Of a DNA stretch of 64,000 nt, positions 45,801 to 55,991 are shown piece after piece. The DNA lies in assembly GCA_016715365.1 (NCBI GenBank), contig JADKAM010000003.1:372001-436000 (forward strand). The letters run 5' to 3'. Each line of letters begins with the position of its first letter. Position 1 is the stretch's first letter. Origin of the DNA: Chitinophagaceae bacterium (lineage in GTDB: Bacteria; Bacteroidota; Bacteroidia; Chitinophagales; Chitinophagaceae). The position numbers and the translations under genes were made by a program. The notes below the pieces were generated by a model that was given only the letters and a program-made list of their open reading frames with translations, did not search any database and had not been told where the DNA came from.

Positions 45801-46431
45801 TTCTTATGAAACCGGAGATTGTGACGCACCTGTAATTGTTTATAACTGGAATTTTGGCGACGGCCACACTGGTGTTTCCAGGAGTATTCCCGGCAACAGG
45901 GGTGGAACCACCATCATCCATCAGTATACAACTGCTGGAACTTACCAGGTAATGGTTACTGCCTCTTCACCAGGTATGGCAGCTATTCCTCCTGCATATA
46001 CACCGCCTGCCAGCAATACAACAGCTCCTCTTCCTGTAACAATTGTAGGTACTGCAGTACCGTGTTACCCGGGTACACCAAATATCTGTGCCTCGGGTAT
46101 TACGCATTATACATCTACAAATCAATGTAACAAATCTACCTGCGGATCATTGCCCAGCAGCTGCGACGAAACCTATTTTACTGTTTCCAGTATTTCCGGA
46201 GGATCGGGAACTTTCTATTCTGTACAATGGGAAACAGCACCCGAAGGGTCTTCCAACTGGACGGTTTACCAGGCCGAACCGCCTAATGGTGCTGCTGGCG
46301 GCGCGATAACCAGTAAAACTTTTCATGTTGTGCATACAGATAGCTACCAGATGAGGGCCAGGGTAAGATTTTGTAATCAGTATGGCAGTACAGCTTATTC
46401 AAACACTATCCTGATTAAGAACGGCGATTAA
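42871..46431 (+). CDS. SpvB/TcB-like secreted RHS-associated protein, main part with PKD domain
   Basis: This 1186-residue continuation of the frame above has YD/RHS-like repeats (DWRLQSISITTLGPG, GGITELVYENNEFFDYDL, KNGINGIGNAYEYDNAGRLW). Near the C-terminus is a PKD domain with the NFGDGHTGVSR and HQYTTAGTYQVMVTASS motifs, then a beta-rich tail. It has no RHS-core PxxxxDPxG end and no toxin domain, unlike the three following genes, so it may act as the shell or chaperone partner in a TcB/TcC-like arrangement. Its final codons and stop (KNGD-stop) are repeated before the third RHS copy. The RHS array begins 22 bases later. Confidence 0.78.
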   Translation: MYRNKSNYAGYPLGYPVKYIDKWMLAKIEDTKGNSIDYNYGAYTIANPTISGKYSYKEVKILKPNGGGNFTEKKLYGITTSRSDWRLQSISITTLGPGVTNPSLGSLSTATVVQFGWGGNTSSTEDTRLLTIGLPLEKKNYELLYTIKFTASPTTWNGFGRYFLKGLKATTSNNLCDNVHTQFDFTYYDVNQANNTCYCTPLVLGSTSIKLDTLINAQDYWGYYNGQVGNETLNPNLHVYPDNPNVELFKIYQIPSYSGAYVPISFLSNRTVSTNGHTQSGSLKTITSPSGGITELVYENNEFFDYDLNSNVKGGGIRIKKITNYDGMGTTPDVTEYNYNDPSNTSITTGRAISVPKFALAFQNSNSYGGNITNKVLNSTYVTTYDLNNEPKDILYGKVTVQKAGIGKSIYEYNTTGTFGSTVTVADWGNSYNYVARTNLSSPTPCVAMTPSFLYNNNGLLQYPFTSNVNFDFERGLPIKVTHKNETGSTVANEEYAYARSHTNPTKIYGVKLDEIGNTMAAYGKYAVNGVVDNFMVTKTSRLYNSNSSTPITDVENYVYTSPGSSDPYRLLKEVKKQNTSDPATTVTRYKYSNEYTATSSTTNEMNEALFKFNGDFHKNVVVETTQSRTEPGQPEKFTGASFNTFRKFTIGDIVGGGNTVVSYLPDESYQFVNQAGVTNFTYSTINSNAFVWDNTNYTNATTKIKKYNTRGIPEVVIDNSRIPKTILSTTLVTNVKVAEFTNAESNNVGYSNFDGVFSGNFTITGTASTIATGAGRYSNNCLNFQPNTIIYRSLDRQVSAKNLIISFWLKDAESSGDIYICVQKFSTCGTFSCSGASGVIPFTTGNQWKYYQFVIPWTSSLSTFCYGLSTSAAVKIDDVLIYPDNANVTTYSYTTGSLGTNMLTAKNGINGIGNAYEYDNAGRLWLVKDHFDNIIEMKKYKLTNRHPQQIPSISIGFSSQPYEVNTDVGFYAGPPFSYETGDCDAPVIVYNWNFGDGHTGVSRSIPGNRGGTTIIHQYTTAGTYQVMVTASSPGMAAIPPAYTPPASNTTAPLPVTIVGTAVPCYPGTPNICASGITHYTSTNQCNKSTCGSLPSSCDETYFTVSSISGGSGTFYSVQWETAPEGSSNWTVYQAEPPNGAAGGAITSKTFHVVHTDSYQMRARVRFCNQYGSTAYSNTILIKNGD

Positions 46432-47376
46432 GTTACCCCTAAAAAACTACCTTATGCCAGTACACACTATAAAACGAATATTACTGTTGTTGGTTATTTT
46501 TTTAACCACGCATAATTTATTTGCCCAGGTAACGATAACTCAACCAGCAGGGGTAGAGACATATGTAATCAAGAAGGAGTCAGTATCTGACCCTTATGAA
46601 ATATCATCTTTGACCAATGCGGAGCATGTACGCACCATCAGTTATGCGGATGGCATGGGCCGTCCGATACAAAGTATAGTAGCGGCTGGCAGCCCCAATG
46701 GAAAAGATATCGTAAGCTTTAATAAGTATGATTTGTATGGCCGCCAACCCAAACAGTATTTGCCTTTTGAAGCAGCTACCAGCACCGGTGCTTACAATGC
46801 CATGGGTACCATAGAGATAACCCAATCAACATTTTACAGCCCTCCACTTCAGCCGCAAAAAAATAGCAGGCGATAATTATCCTTATGCCCAGAGCAGTTT
46901 TGATAACAGCCCTTTGGGCCGTGTATTAACCACCGGAGGAGTGGGCGATGGCTTTCAGCCGGGTCAGCACTTTAAAACTTTAAACTACCGCAACAATACC
47001 AACGGCATTAGTGGCGATAATGTACTAAAATGGGTATTGAGCAGCGGTGTAGCAACGGCGAGCAGCAGTGTTTTTATGCAGCCGATGAACTGACGGTATC
47101 GGAAGTGGTGGATGAGAATGGTAATGCCTCAAAAGTATTTAAAGACAGATTTGGCCGGTTGATATTAAAGCGCCAGCCCGGTAATCTCAATACATACTAT
47201 GTGTACGATAATATCGGCAATATCGTGTACATCATACCACCCAGGGCCATTGCAAGAATGGGTGGCACGGGTGGCAGTTACAACACTTCCACGATGCCCG
47301 ATCTTATCTTCCAGTTCTGGTACGACAGTAAGAATCGCATCATCAGCAAAAAAGTACCTGGTGCTTCGAAGTATAT

Positions 47377-48804
47377 ATGGTGTACGACCCATTAGACAGG
47401 GTAGTGCTAACCCAGGATGGCAACATGCGCAACAGCAGCCCCAAAAAATGGGCCTATGTAAAATACGATAATGCCAACCGTGTAATTATACAGGGTATTT
47501 ACGAAAACAATAACTCATTAACGCAGATGCAGGATTATTTTAATGATCCTAGTTTATCCTATTATCAGCCGGGCAGTACCACTTATTACGAGATACGCCA
47601 GGCCACCGCTTCGGGCTACAGTAATCAATGCTTTCCTCAAACAGCTACCGAAGAACGGGGCTATAATTATTTTGACAATTACGATTTTGATTATGATGGC
47701 AACCCCGATTATACCAAACAGGATCAGGGCTTAACCAATGAAGCAACTGCCGTTAACCTTACCTACGGATTAGCTACGGGCAGCAAAACAAAAATACTGG
47801 GCAGCGGCACACCGGGTACCTGGCTTGTTAATGTAAACTTTTACGATAAGTATTACCATGTAATACAGGTACGCAGCAATAACCAGATACGCACCACGGT
47901 AACCGACCATACTACTAATGTGGTAAACTTTGCAGGCCAGGCGGTGCAGGCCAAACAGGTAAAAACCATTAACGATCCCTATGGTATTACCGGCACACTG
48001 GAGATAGAAGTAAGCACCCGTTATGAGTATGATGATATGGGCAGGCTGGTTAAAGTAAAACAAACCAACCCCGGTGCATCAGAATTAACAGTAGCTAAAT
48101 ACGAGTACAATGCCCTTGGACAACTGGTAGATAAAAAACTGCACAGCACCAACGGTACCAACTATTTGCAGAGTGTTGACATGCGTTATAATATACGTGG
48201 ACAGTTGCTCAGTATCAACAACAGTACGAGGGGTTATAATATTAACAATAACGAAGACAGTGATGCCGGTACCGATGTATTTGGTATGGAGATCCTGTAC
48301 GATAACTCTGAGACAGGTTTAAATACCCCCCGTTATGATGGAATGATATCTGCCATTAAGTGGAGTGCCGGGCAAACAGGCTCGCCTGTTAACAGCGCTT
48401 TGCGAAGTTATAAATATACCTATGATAACCAGTACCGGTTAACGGGATCCACTTACCAGGAGAAAAAAAATAGCACCTGGACGCACAACCAGGGCGGCTT
48501 TAATGAAAGCATGAGCTATGATGAGAACGGTAATATAACCAGCCTGCAGCGCTATGCCATACTGGGCAGTACAATTACCCAGATAGATGACCTTACTTAC
48601 TCTTACAAAAACAGCAACCTCAGTAATCAGTTAGATAATATAATTGATAATATACCTGGTAATACAACGGGTTATGGCTACCGAAACTTTACCAGGAACA
48701 CCAGTGTTCATCCTTATAGTTACGATGCTGGCAACGGTAACCTTACCGGCGACCTGAAAAAGGCACTACCATTACTTACAATGAACTTAACAAGCCCACA
48801 CTAA
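47377..48804 (+). CDS. RHS copy 1, central YD-repeat segment
   Basis: This 475-residue frame inside copy 1 has a run of YD repeats such as RYEYDDMGRLVKVKQTN, KYEYNALGQLVDKKL, RYNIRGQLLSINN and YTYDNQYRLTGSTY. These form the beta-strand cage wall in RHS proteins. The frame ends artificially in KALPLLTMNLTSPH, where copies 2 and 3 read KKGTTITYNELNKPTLIQ; a G/A-run difference (AAAAAGG against AAGAAAGG) causes it. Confidence 0.8.
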   Translation: MVYDPLDRVVLTQDGNMRNSSPKKWAYVKYDNANRVIIQGIYENNNSLTQMQDYFNDPSLSYYQPGSTTYYEIRQATASGYSNQCFPQTATEERGYNYFDNYDFDYDGNPDYTKQDQGLTNEATAVNLTYGLATGSKTKILGSGTPGTWLVNVNFYDKYYHVIQVRSNNQIRTTVTDHTTNVVNFAGQAVQAKQVKTINDPYGITGTLEIEVSTRYEYDDMGRLVKVKQTNPGASELTVAKYEYNALGQLVDKKLHSTNGTNYLQSVDMRYNIRGQLLSINNSTRGYNINNNEDSDAGTDVFGMEILYDNSETGLNTPRYDGMISAIKWSAGQTGSPVNSALRSYKYTYDNQYRLTGSTYQEKKNSTWTHNQGGFNESMSYDENGNITSLQRYAILGSTITQIDDLTYSYKNSNLSNQLDNIIDNIPGNTTGYGYRNFTRNTSVHPYSYDAGNGNLTGDLKKALPLLTMNLTSPH

Positions 48805-48952
48805 TACAGATAAGCAGTACCAAAAAGTAGAATACCGCTATGATGCAGCCGGCACCCGTTTAAGTAAAGTTGTAACCAATAGCAGCACAACAAAAACGAT
48901 AGAGTATATAGGCAGTTATGTAATAGAGAACGATGTACTGAGTTATTACAGC

Positions 48953-50248
48953 ATGGCCGAAGGCAGGGTACGAAATGAAGGTGGCGGTTATGGGCTCAGC
49001 ATGAAGATGGAATATTTTATAACCGACCACCAGGGCAATACCCGTGTAAGTTTTGAGGATAACGGCACCAATACCAACACAGCTCACCTAACCCAGGAGA
49101 ATAGTTATTATGCTTTTGGTATGCAGATGGCCGGCAGTTACATGCCCACCAACCCCAACAAGAAGTTGTACAATGCCGGTAGCGAGTGGCAGGATGATAT
49201 AGAAGGTCTGGCAGATTATTACAGTACATTTTACAGGGAGTATGACCCCATCATTGGCAGGTTCAATGGTGTAGACCCGATGAGTGAAAGTTTTGAAAGC
49301 TGGACAACTTATCATTACAGCTATAACAATCCTGTTAATTTTAATGATCCTATGGGAGATGATCCCAATCCTGGAAGTACTTATCAGCCATTAAACATGC
49401 GAGATATTGTTGACAGAGTAATGACTTCTTATGGTTGGGGTTGTGGTTGGGAAGATAATGGTAATGGCGGTGGTGGAGGATCATATGCAGAGTTTAAAGC
49501 ACACTTTAATTATTTAGGTAGTAGCGAGTGGTCTGCTGATCAATTGCTTAAAGATATTGCAGATATTATGGGCCAAATAAGTGCAGGAAAATATGTGTGT
49601 AAATACATTAAATATTCAGGGAGTGGTAGCTTTGCGGCTGATATGAAAGAGGTAATGGGAACTACTATTGGGGCATATATAGTAGCAATGATAGAAGCAA
49701 TGAAAACTCCGGTAAATGTTACGGATTTAATTCTACCATATAATGATGATCCTGGTGCTCAACTTGGAGGGGCTGGTACAAATAATATCAATGGAACGAC
49801 TGCTGTGTACAATGATCACGCAGATATAGCGTACTTTAATTTGCAGGCAAACACAGCTAGAGATCCAAAATATGCACTTACTCAATCTTTAAAAGACGAA
49901 ACAGGTATAAAAATAACATCTGGTGTTCTTTTACTTCATGAGTTGGCCCACGCTGCAGATTTTATTGCAAATGGTAAAGGATATAAGAACTATGAATGGC
50001 TGGTAGATCGTAACGATCCTAATTATAATGATTTAGCAACATCGAGAAGAATGAACTCCAAATACGGATCTGATGGTGCTTATTGGGAACTTAGAACAGT
50101 GACCTATGAAAATAGGTATAGACAGGAATTAAAAATTGCGCCTCGACTTTCGTATAACGGTGTTGAGTTAAATCCATTATGGAAAAAAATGAAATGGAAA
50201 TCAGCTTTTGATAAACCAGGAGTAGTTTATAAGCACCCTGGGTTTTAA
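48953..50248 (+). CDS. RHS copy 1, core plus HExxH metallopeptidase tip
   Basis: The frame carries the RHS-associated core (KMEYFITDHQGNTRVSFED, GMQMAGSYMPTNPNKKLYN, YREYDPIIGRFNGVDPMSES) up to NFNDPMGD, after which the sequence becomes unique and more AT-rich. The unique tip has LLLHELAHAADFIANG: H329-E-x-x-H333, a gluzincin/M91-like zinc site, with later glutamates (YWELRTVTYENRY) that could supply the third ligand. The DPMGD boundary is where RHS toxins are normally released. The adjacent lipoprotein at 50266 is the expected immunity partner. The peptidase activity is inference from the motif. Confidence 0.82.
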   Translation: MAEGRVRNEGGGYGLSMKMEYFITDHQGNTRVSFEDNGTNTNTAHLTQENSYYAFGMQMAGSYMPTNPNKKLYNAGSEWQDDIEGLADYYSTFYREYDPIIGRFNGVDPMSESFESWTTYHYSYNNPVNFNDPMGDDPNPGSTYQPLNMRDIVDRVMTSYGWGCGWEDNGNGGGGGSYAEFKAHFNYLGSSEWSADQLLKDIADIMGQISAGKYVCKYIKYSGSGSFAADMKEVMGTTIGAYIVAMIEAMKTPVNVTDLILPYNDDPGAQLGGAGTNNINGTTAVYNDHADIAYFNLQANTARDPKYALTQSLKDETGIKITSGVLLLHELAHAADFIANGKGYKNYEWLVDRNDPNYNDLATSRRMNSKYGSDGAYWELRTVTYENRYRQELKIAPRLSYNGVELNPLWKKMKWKSAFDKPGVVYKHPGF

Positions 50249-50265
50249 AAATTAAAACTGTTATA

Positions 50266-50925
50266 ATGAAAATTAAAAAAATCGGAAATATTTTATTAGT
50301 TATCCTTTGTTTTATTGCCTGTAATAATAATCATTCTGTGAAACCGAAAAAAAAAGATTATACAGCATCAATTAATGATTTTGCAGATGAGAATATATAC
50401 AAGTACTTTACTCACGCACTTTCCTTGACTCCTCTTCAAGATAATGATACGGATAGTTTTGAATTACGCTTATGGGTATATAAATCGCCATTTAATCCCC
50501 AAGATCTCTTAATAGTCAAATATAATGACACTTTAAAAGAATTAAAATGGAAATTGATTGATTTAAATGTAAAAATTACAAATGCAGATTCTTTCGCAGT
50601 TGTAAAACGTGTAGATAAGCTGTTTGATTATATTTCCCTTGATAGTATGATAATAAAAAATCCACTTATTCTGTGCACGGTTAGGCAGTTTTTTTTACAA
50701 ATTGATTCTTTATCAATTGAAACATTACCTAATCAAATAGACATTGATACAACTAAGGCAAAGTCAGTATTTATAGATGGCGGATTAACTTATTACATTC
50801 AAATAGTAAAAAAAAGATTCTATAAATCTGTAAGTTATCGAGCACCGGAATATTATGGATCAAAAGACGAATATAACAAACGCGTATTGAAGTTTATTGA
50901 TTTTTTACAAACGAATATACGTTAG
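50266..50925 (+). CDS. Lipoprotein, putative immunity protein of RHS copy 1
   Basis: The 219-residue protein has a lipoprotein signal (ILLVILCFIACNNNHSVK, Cys at residue 19). It lies 17 bases after the metallopeptidase-tipped RHS gene. The rest is AT-rich, mixed alpha/beta and unlike the other two putative immunity proteins. No family is recognised. A lipoprotein partner places protection in the periplasm or on the outer membrane, matching a toxin that acts in the cell envelope. Role assigned by position only. Confidence 0.7.
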   Translation: MKIKKIGNILLVILCFIACNNNHSVKPKKKDYTASINDFADENIYKYFTHALSLTPLQDNDTDSFELRLWVYKSPFNPQDLLIVKYNDTLKELKWKLIDLNVKITNADSFAVVKRVDKLFDYISLDSMIIKNPLILCTVRQFFLQIDSLSIETLPNQIDIDTTKAKSVFIDGGLTYYIQIVKKRFYKSVSYRAPEYYGSKDEYNKRVLKFIDFLQTNIR

Positions 50926-51496
50926 TTTACTTCCACCGCCCCAACTTGCGGCATATGAAATTAAAATATAACCAAAGCGTTTACTGTGTAAACCAGTGAT
51001 AAACGGCGATTAAGTAACCCTAAACACTAAGCTGTATGCAATTTCAAAACATAAAAATATTAACAGCATTATTAGTTGTTTTTCAATTTAGCCATAATTT
51101 ATTTGCCCAGGTAACGATAACTCAACCAGCAGGAGTAGAGACATATGTAATCAAGAAGGAGTCAGTATCTGACCCTTATGAAATATCATCTTTGACCAAT
51201 GCGGAGCATGTACGCACCATCAGTTATGCGGATGGCATGGGCCGTCCGATACAAAGTATAGTAGCGGCTGGCAGCCCCAATGGAAAAGATATCGTAAGCT
51301 TTAATAAGTATGATTTGTATGGCCGCCAACCCAAACAGTATTTGCCTTTTGAAGCAGCTACCAGCACCGGTGCTTACAATGCCATGGGTACCATAGAGAT
51401 AACCCAATCAACATTTTACAGCCCCTCCACTTCAGCCGCAAAAAAATAGCAGGCGATAATTATCCTTATGCCCAGAGCAGTTTTGATAACAGCCCT

Positions 51497-52327
51497 TTGG
51501 GCCGTGTATTAACCACCGGAGGAGTGGGCGATGGCTTTCAGCCGGGTCAGCACTTTAAAACTTTAAACTACCGCAACAATACCAACGGCATTAGTGGCGA
51601 TAATGTACTAAAATGGGTATTGAGCAGCGGTGTAGCAACGGCGAGCAGCAGTGTTTTTTATGCAGCCGATGAACTGACGGTATCGGAAGTGGTGGATGAG
51701 AATGGTAATGCCTCAAAAGTATTTAAAGACAGATTTGGCCGGTTGATATTAAAGCGCCAGCCCGGTAATCTCAATACATACTATGTGTACGATAATATCG
51801 GCAATATCGTGTACATCATACCACCCAGGGCCATTGCAAGAATGGGTGGCACGGGTGGCAGTTACAACACTTCCACGATGCCCGATCTTATCTTCCAGTT
51901 CTGGTACGACAGTAAGAATCGCATCATCAGCAAAAAAGTACCTGGTGCTTCGGAAGTATATATGGTGTACGACCCATTAGACAGGGTAGTGCTAACCCAG
52001 GATGGCAACATGCGCAACAGCAGCCCCAAAAAATGGGCCTATGTAAAATACGATAATGCCAACCGTGTAATTATACAGGGTATTTACGAAAACAATAACT
52101 CATTAACGCAGATGCAGGATTATTTTAATGATCCTAGTTTATCCTATTATCAGCCGGGCAGTACCACTTATTACGAGATACGCCAGGCCACCGCTTCGGG
52201 CTACAGTAATCAATGCTTTCCTCAAACAGCTACCGAAGAACGGGGCTATAATTATTTTGACAATTACGATTTTGATTATGATGGCAACCCCGATTATACC
52301 AAACAGGATCAGGGGCTTAACCAATGA
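51497..52327 (+). CDS. RHS copy 2, N-terminal YD-repeat segment
   Basis: The 276-residue frame inside copy 2 (GRVLTTGGVGDGFQPGQHF, NLNTYYVYDNIGNIVYIIPP, VYDPLDRVVLTQDGNM) continues the DUF6443-like start. It is the only copy in which this whole stretch is open without interruption, so it shows the intended reading of copies 1 and 3. It ends at the extra G near 52313. Confidence 0.8.
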   Translation: MGRVLTTGGVGDGFQPGQHFKTLNYRNNTNGISGDNVLKWVLSSGVATASSSVFYAADELTVSEVVDENGNASKVFKDRFGRLILKRQPGNLNTYYVYDNIGNIVYIIPPRAIARMGGTGGSYNTSTMPDLIFQFWYDSKNRIISKKVPGASEVYMVYDPLDRVVLTQDGNMRNSSPKKWAYVKYDNANRVIIQGIYENNNSLTQMQDYFNDPSLSYYQPGSTTYYEIRQATASGYSNQCFPQTATEERGYNYFDNYDFDYDGNPDYTKQDQGLNQ

Positions 52328-53537
52328 AGCAACTGCCGTTAACCTTACCTACGGATTAGCTACGGGCAGCAAAACAAAATACTGGGCAGCGGCACACCGG
52401 GTACCTGGCTTGTTAATGTAAACTTTTACGATAAGTATTACCATGTAATACAGGTACGCAGCAATAACCAGATACGCACCACGGTAACCGACCATACTAC
52501 TAATGTGGTAAACTTTGCAGGCCAGGCGGTGCAGGCCAAACAGGTAAAAACCATTAACGATCCCTATGGTATTACCGGCACACTGGAGATAGAAGTAAGC
52601 ACCCGTTATGAGTATGATGATATGGGCAGGCTGGTTAAAGTAAAACAAACCAACCCCGTGCATCAGAATTAACAGTAGCTAAATACGAGTACAATGCCCT
52701 TGGACAACTGGTAGATAAAAAACTGCACAGCACCAACGGTACCAACTATTTGCAGAGTGTTGACATGCGTTATAATATACGTGGACAGTTGCTCAGTATC
52801 AACAACAGTACGAGGGGTTATAATATTAACAATAACGAAGACAGTGATGCCGGTACCGATGTATTTGGTATGGAGATCCTGTACGATAACTCTGAGACAG
52901 GTTTAAATACCCCCCGTTATGATGGAATGATATCTGCCATTAAGTGGAGTGCCGGGCAAACAGGCTCGCCTGTTAACAGCGCTTTGCGAAGTTATAAATA
53001 TACCTATGATAACCAGTACCGGTTAACGGGATCCACTTACCAGGAGAAAAAAAATAGCACCTGGACGCACAACCAGGGCGGCTTTAATGAAAGCATGAGC
53101 TATGATGAGAACGGTAATATAACCAGCCTGCAGCGCTATGCCATACTGGGCAGTACAATTACCCAGATAGATGACCTTACTTACTCTTACAAAAACAGCA
53201 ACCTCAGTAATCAGTTAGATAATATAATTGATAATATACCTGGTAATACAACGGGTTATGGCTACCGAAACTTTACAGGAACAACTGATGTTCATCCTTA
53301 TAGTTACGATGCTGGCAACGGTAACCTTACCGGCGACCTGAAGAAAGGCACTACCATTACTTACAATGAACTTAACAAGCCTACACTTATACAGATAAGT
53401 AGTACCAAAAAGTAGAATACCGCTACGATGCAGCCGGCACCCGTTTAAGTAAAGTTGTAACCAATAACAGCACAACAAAAACGATAGAGTATATAGGCGG
53501 TTATGTAATAGAGAACGATGTACTGAGTTATTATGGC

Positions 53538-54830
53538 ATGGCCGAAGGCAGGGTACGAAATGAAGGTGGTGGCTATGGGCTCAGCATGAAGATGGAATAT
53601 TTTATAACCGACCACCAGGGCAATACCCGTGTAAGTTTTGAGGATAACGGCACCAATACCAACACAGCCCACCTAACCCAGGAGAATAGTTATTATGCTT
53701 TTGGTATGCAGATGGCTGGCAGTTACATGCCTACCAACGCCAACAAAAAACTATACAATGCCGGTAGCGAGTGGCAGGATGATATAGAAGGTCTGGCAGA
53801 TTATTACAGTACATTTTATAGAGAGTACGATCCGATAATAGGGAGGTTCAATAGTGTTGATCCGCTGGCAGCAGCAACAGACAATATGACCACCTATGCC
53901 TATGCCAATAATAACCCGATAATGATGAATGACCCCATGGGGGATTATGCAGAGGCAAAAGATTTGCCTAAGTGGATACGGGATATGCAGGCTGACTACA
54001 AATCATGGCATGATTCAAGATATGGCAATAATTTTTTTGACAGGGGATGGGATTTTGGCGGCGATGGCGATGGCGATGGCGGTGGCGGCGGTGGCTTTAG
54101 TGAGTTTGATTTTTGGAGTACTTATGGCGGACTAAAATCAAGACAGCGTAACGACCCAAGGGCAGAATACGACACCAATGAATGGGGTGAATTTGGATAT
54201 TGGTTGAGAGATAGAAGTTACGCTGTAGAGAATGGTTCTAAAACATATGATAAGGATGATCACCTTACTAATCAGACTTATGGTGAAGTAGGAATGATCG
54301 CAGATAGATGGGTTTCTTTTGGTTCTACTTTCTCTCAGCCGCTCCCACGTGGAAGATATTTTAGAAGAAATCTTAGGTCGTGGATGCATCCGCAAGAAGC
54401 ACAAAATTGTGTGCCAGCTATTTTTTCATATGCCAATAGCCAGTTGTGTAACGGAAATGTAACACGTGAGCAATATCAGGCAAGATATTTAACACAATTT
54501 CCAGGGAGAGGTAATATACCTGCTAATGGTGTTCCCAGTGACATTCTACAAGCTTATATAAACCAGAATTTTACCAACACTCCTTTTAGAGGGATAGTAG
54601 CGGCAATTAACGCAGGTAACCCGGTTTTATGGTCAATTCCAGATCCCTCGGGTAGTAGTGACTTTCATGAAATTTTGATTGTTGGATATGATGAGAGAAA
54701 TCTTAATCGCCGTAATTTTAACATTTACTTTATGGATCCAGCCGAAGGAAGTATTCAAACAAGAACTAATACTTTTTTTAACTCTAATAGAGGTAGTCAT
54801 GACCCTACAGTATTAACCGGATGTCGTTAG
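53538..54830 (+). CDS. RHS copy 2, core plus papain-like cysteine peptidase tip
   Basis: The RHS core is as in copy 1, but the last core repeat differs (RFNSVDPLAAATDNMTTYAY) before NDPMGD. The tip carries a Gly/Asp-rich linker (GGDGDGDGGGGGG) and then a C39/papain-like arrangement: Cys291 in QNCVPAIFSYANSQL, His377 in SDFHEILIVGYD and Asp400 in IYFMDPAEG. The C...H...D order and spacing fit a cysteine peptidase of the type used as polymorphic toxin tips. A lipoprotein gene follows 22 bases later. Confidence 0.82.
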   Translation: MAEGRVRNEGGGYGLSMKMEYFITDHQGNTRVSFEDNGTNTNTAHLTQENSYYAFGMQMAGSYMPTNANKKLYNAGSEWQDDIEGLADYYSTFYREYDPIIGRFNSVDPLAAATDNMTTYAYANNNPIMMNDPMGDYAEAKDLPKWIRDMQADYKSWHDSRYGNNFFDRGWDFGGDGDGDGGGGGGFSEFDFWSTYGGLKSRQRNDPRAEYDTNEWGEFGYWLRDRSYAVENGSKTYDKDDHLTNQTYGEVGMIADRWVSFGSTFSQPLPRGRYFRRNLRSWMHPQEAQNCVPAIFSYANSQLCNGNVTREQYQARYLTQFPGRGNIPANGVPSDILQAYINQNFTNTPFRGIVAAINAGNPVLWSIPDPSGSSDFHEILIVGYDERNLNRRNFNIYFMDPAEGSIQTRTNTFFNSNRGSHDPTVLTGCR

Positions 54831-54852
54831 AAAATATTAAACTAGGCATATA

Positions 54853-55991
54853 ATGAAAGATAAATATTATTTTTTGAAGCTAGGATTGTTCTTTTGTTAC
54901 TCGCTAGCTGTAGAACCTTAATAGCGCAGGAAGAGTTTAATAAATCCTATTTAGTTTATACTAAAAAGCTTCATGATAGTATTTTACAGGCTGCAAAAGC
55001 TGACTATTATATGGGGAAAGAATTTAACAATACTGTTACTGTGACAGCCGTACCTTATTACCAATTTAAGTATAATAGTATAATACCTTTAACTGATTCT
55101 ACTGCGGTTCAATTTTTACAGGTGAATGATATTTTGGGATATGGGATAATAAAAAAGAGAGATAAATTATTTGGGGTTGGTAAAAAATACTGGCAAGGAA
55201 AAGATCAATATCAGGTTGATTTTGTTAGTGAAGGAGATTTATTAGGTCCTATATATAGAACGGAATTGAAACTTATACCTGCTGCAGAAAAATTGTCCAA
55301 TACTTATTTTTTTGTTTATTTTTTTTCAACTGAAAGTAGATATTATACCTCTATTGGTTTTCTGGATAAAGGGCAATTAAAATTTGTAGATACTTCTTTG
55401 CAAGTTTTTAGTGCTACAGATTTTTTGTGCAATAGATATGGTAGTGTAGAAAAATATATTGAATTGGGGCAAAAAAGTCAAACTGCTATTGATCTGTATT
55501 TATCAAAAATTGAATCAAGCGATAGTACAATAAAAAAGATGAACTGTATAAATGTTATTAGTAATGATTATCAGGAATGGGCGATAAATATACCGGTAGA
55601 TACTGCTAAAGTTTTATATCTTTTTTTTAAGGAGATGGATTCAATTGTAAAGCTAAAAAAATGTCAAAAGCAGTTATTGCAGGAAAAAATACTGTTGAAA
55701 TTGAAAATGAACGAAGAAAATTACTCTCATAATGGAAATATCCAATTCTATAATAAGGAAATTTCCAGTACGATAATGGAAGTTCTAACGGAAGATCAGT
55801 ATTATTTATATGCCAATCAAAGGCAATTAAATCAAGATCTTGTAATTAAAGCCCGGAATTTTTTATGGAAGATATATTTTATCGATAATAACGAAAAGAG
55901 GAAGTTGCAAAAACTCCCACCTGAAAATTCAGAGGAAGTAATTAAAAGAATAAGGAAAGATATTTTTAATATTTACAGATCAAAACAGTAG
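54853..55991 (+). CDS. Lipoprotein, putative immunity protein of RHS copy 2 (start frameshifted)
   Basis: An ATG at 54853 opens MKDKYYF, but this frame ends at once. The downstream frame (from TTG 54894) begins LLLASCRTLIAQEEF, a lipobox without its signal. One extra T in the run at 54870-54875 would join them as MKDKYYFFEARIVLLLLASC, a good lipoprotein signal. The remaining 360 residues are Lys/Tyr/Ile-rich with no recognised family. It directly follows the cysteine-peptidase RHS gene and is AT-rich like the other partners. Role inferred from position. Confidence 0.7.

Larger units (their letters stand above)
46454..50248 (+). pseudogene. RHS toxin gene, copy 1 (whole locus, frameshifted)
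   Basis: This is one gene of about 1265 codons broken into four frames. A Sec signal (LLLLVIFLTTHNLFAQ) and a DUF6443-like start (VTITQPAGVETYVIKKES, ADGMGRPIQSI) are in 46454-46876; YD repeats are in 47030-47395 and 47377-48804; the core and tip are in 48953-50248. The breaks are all one-base run differences against copies 2 and 3: CCC for CCCC near 46842, A7 for A8 near 46861, T5 for T6 at 47071, a missing G in CTTCGGAAG near 47367, and shifts near 48763 and 48825. It begins 22 bases after the SpvB-like gene. Whether these are assembly errors or mutations cannot be decided here. Confidence 0.85.
51036..54830 (+). pseudogene. RHS toxin gene, copy 2 (whole locus, frameshifted)
   Basis: The locus has the same length (3795 bases) and order as copy 1, with a different signal peptide (MQFQNIKILTALLVVFQFSH) joined to the same NLFAQVTITQPAG sequence. 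Frames: 51036-51449, 51497-52327, 52750-53415 and 53538-54830. Breaks against the other copies are A7 for A8 near 51445, GGGG for GGG near 52313, A4 for A5 near 52376, a missing G in CCCCGGTG near 52659, and A5 for A6 near 53409. The core is nearly identical to copies 1 and 3 at the DNA level; only the tip differs. Confidence 0.85.
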
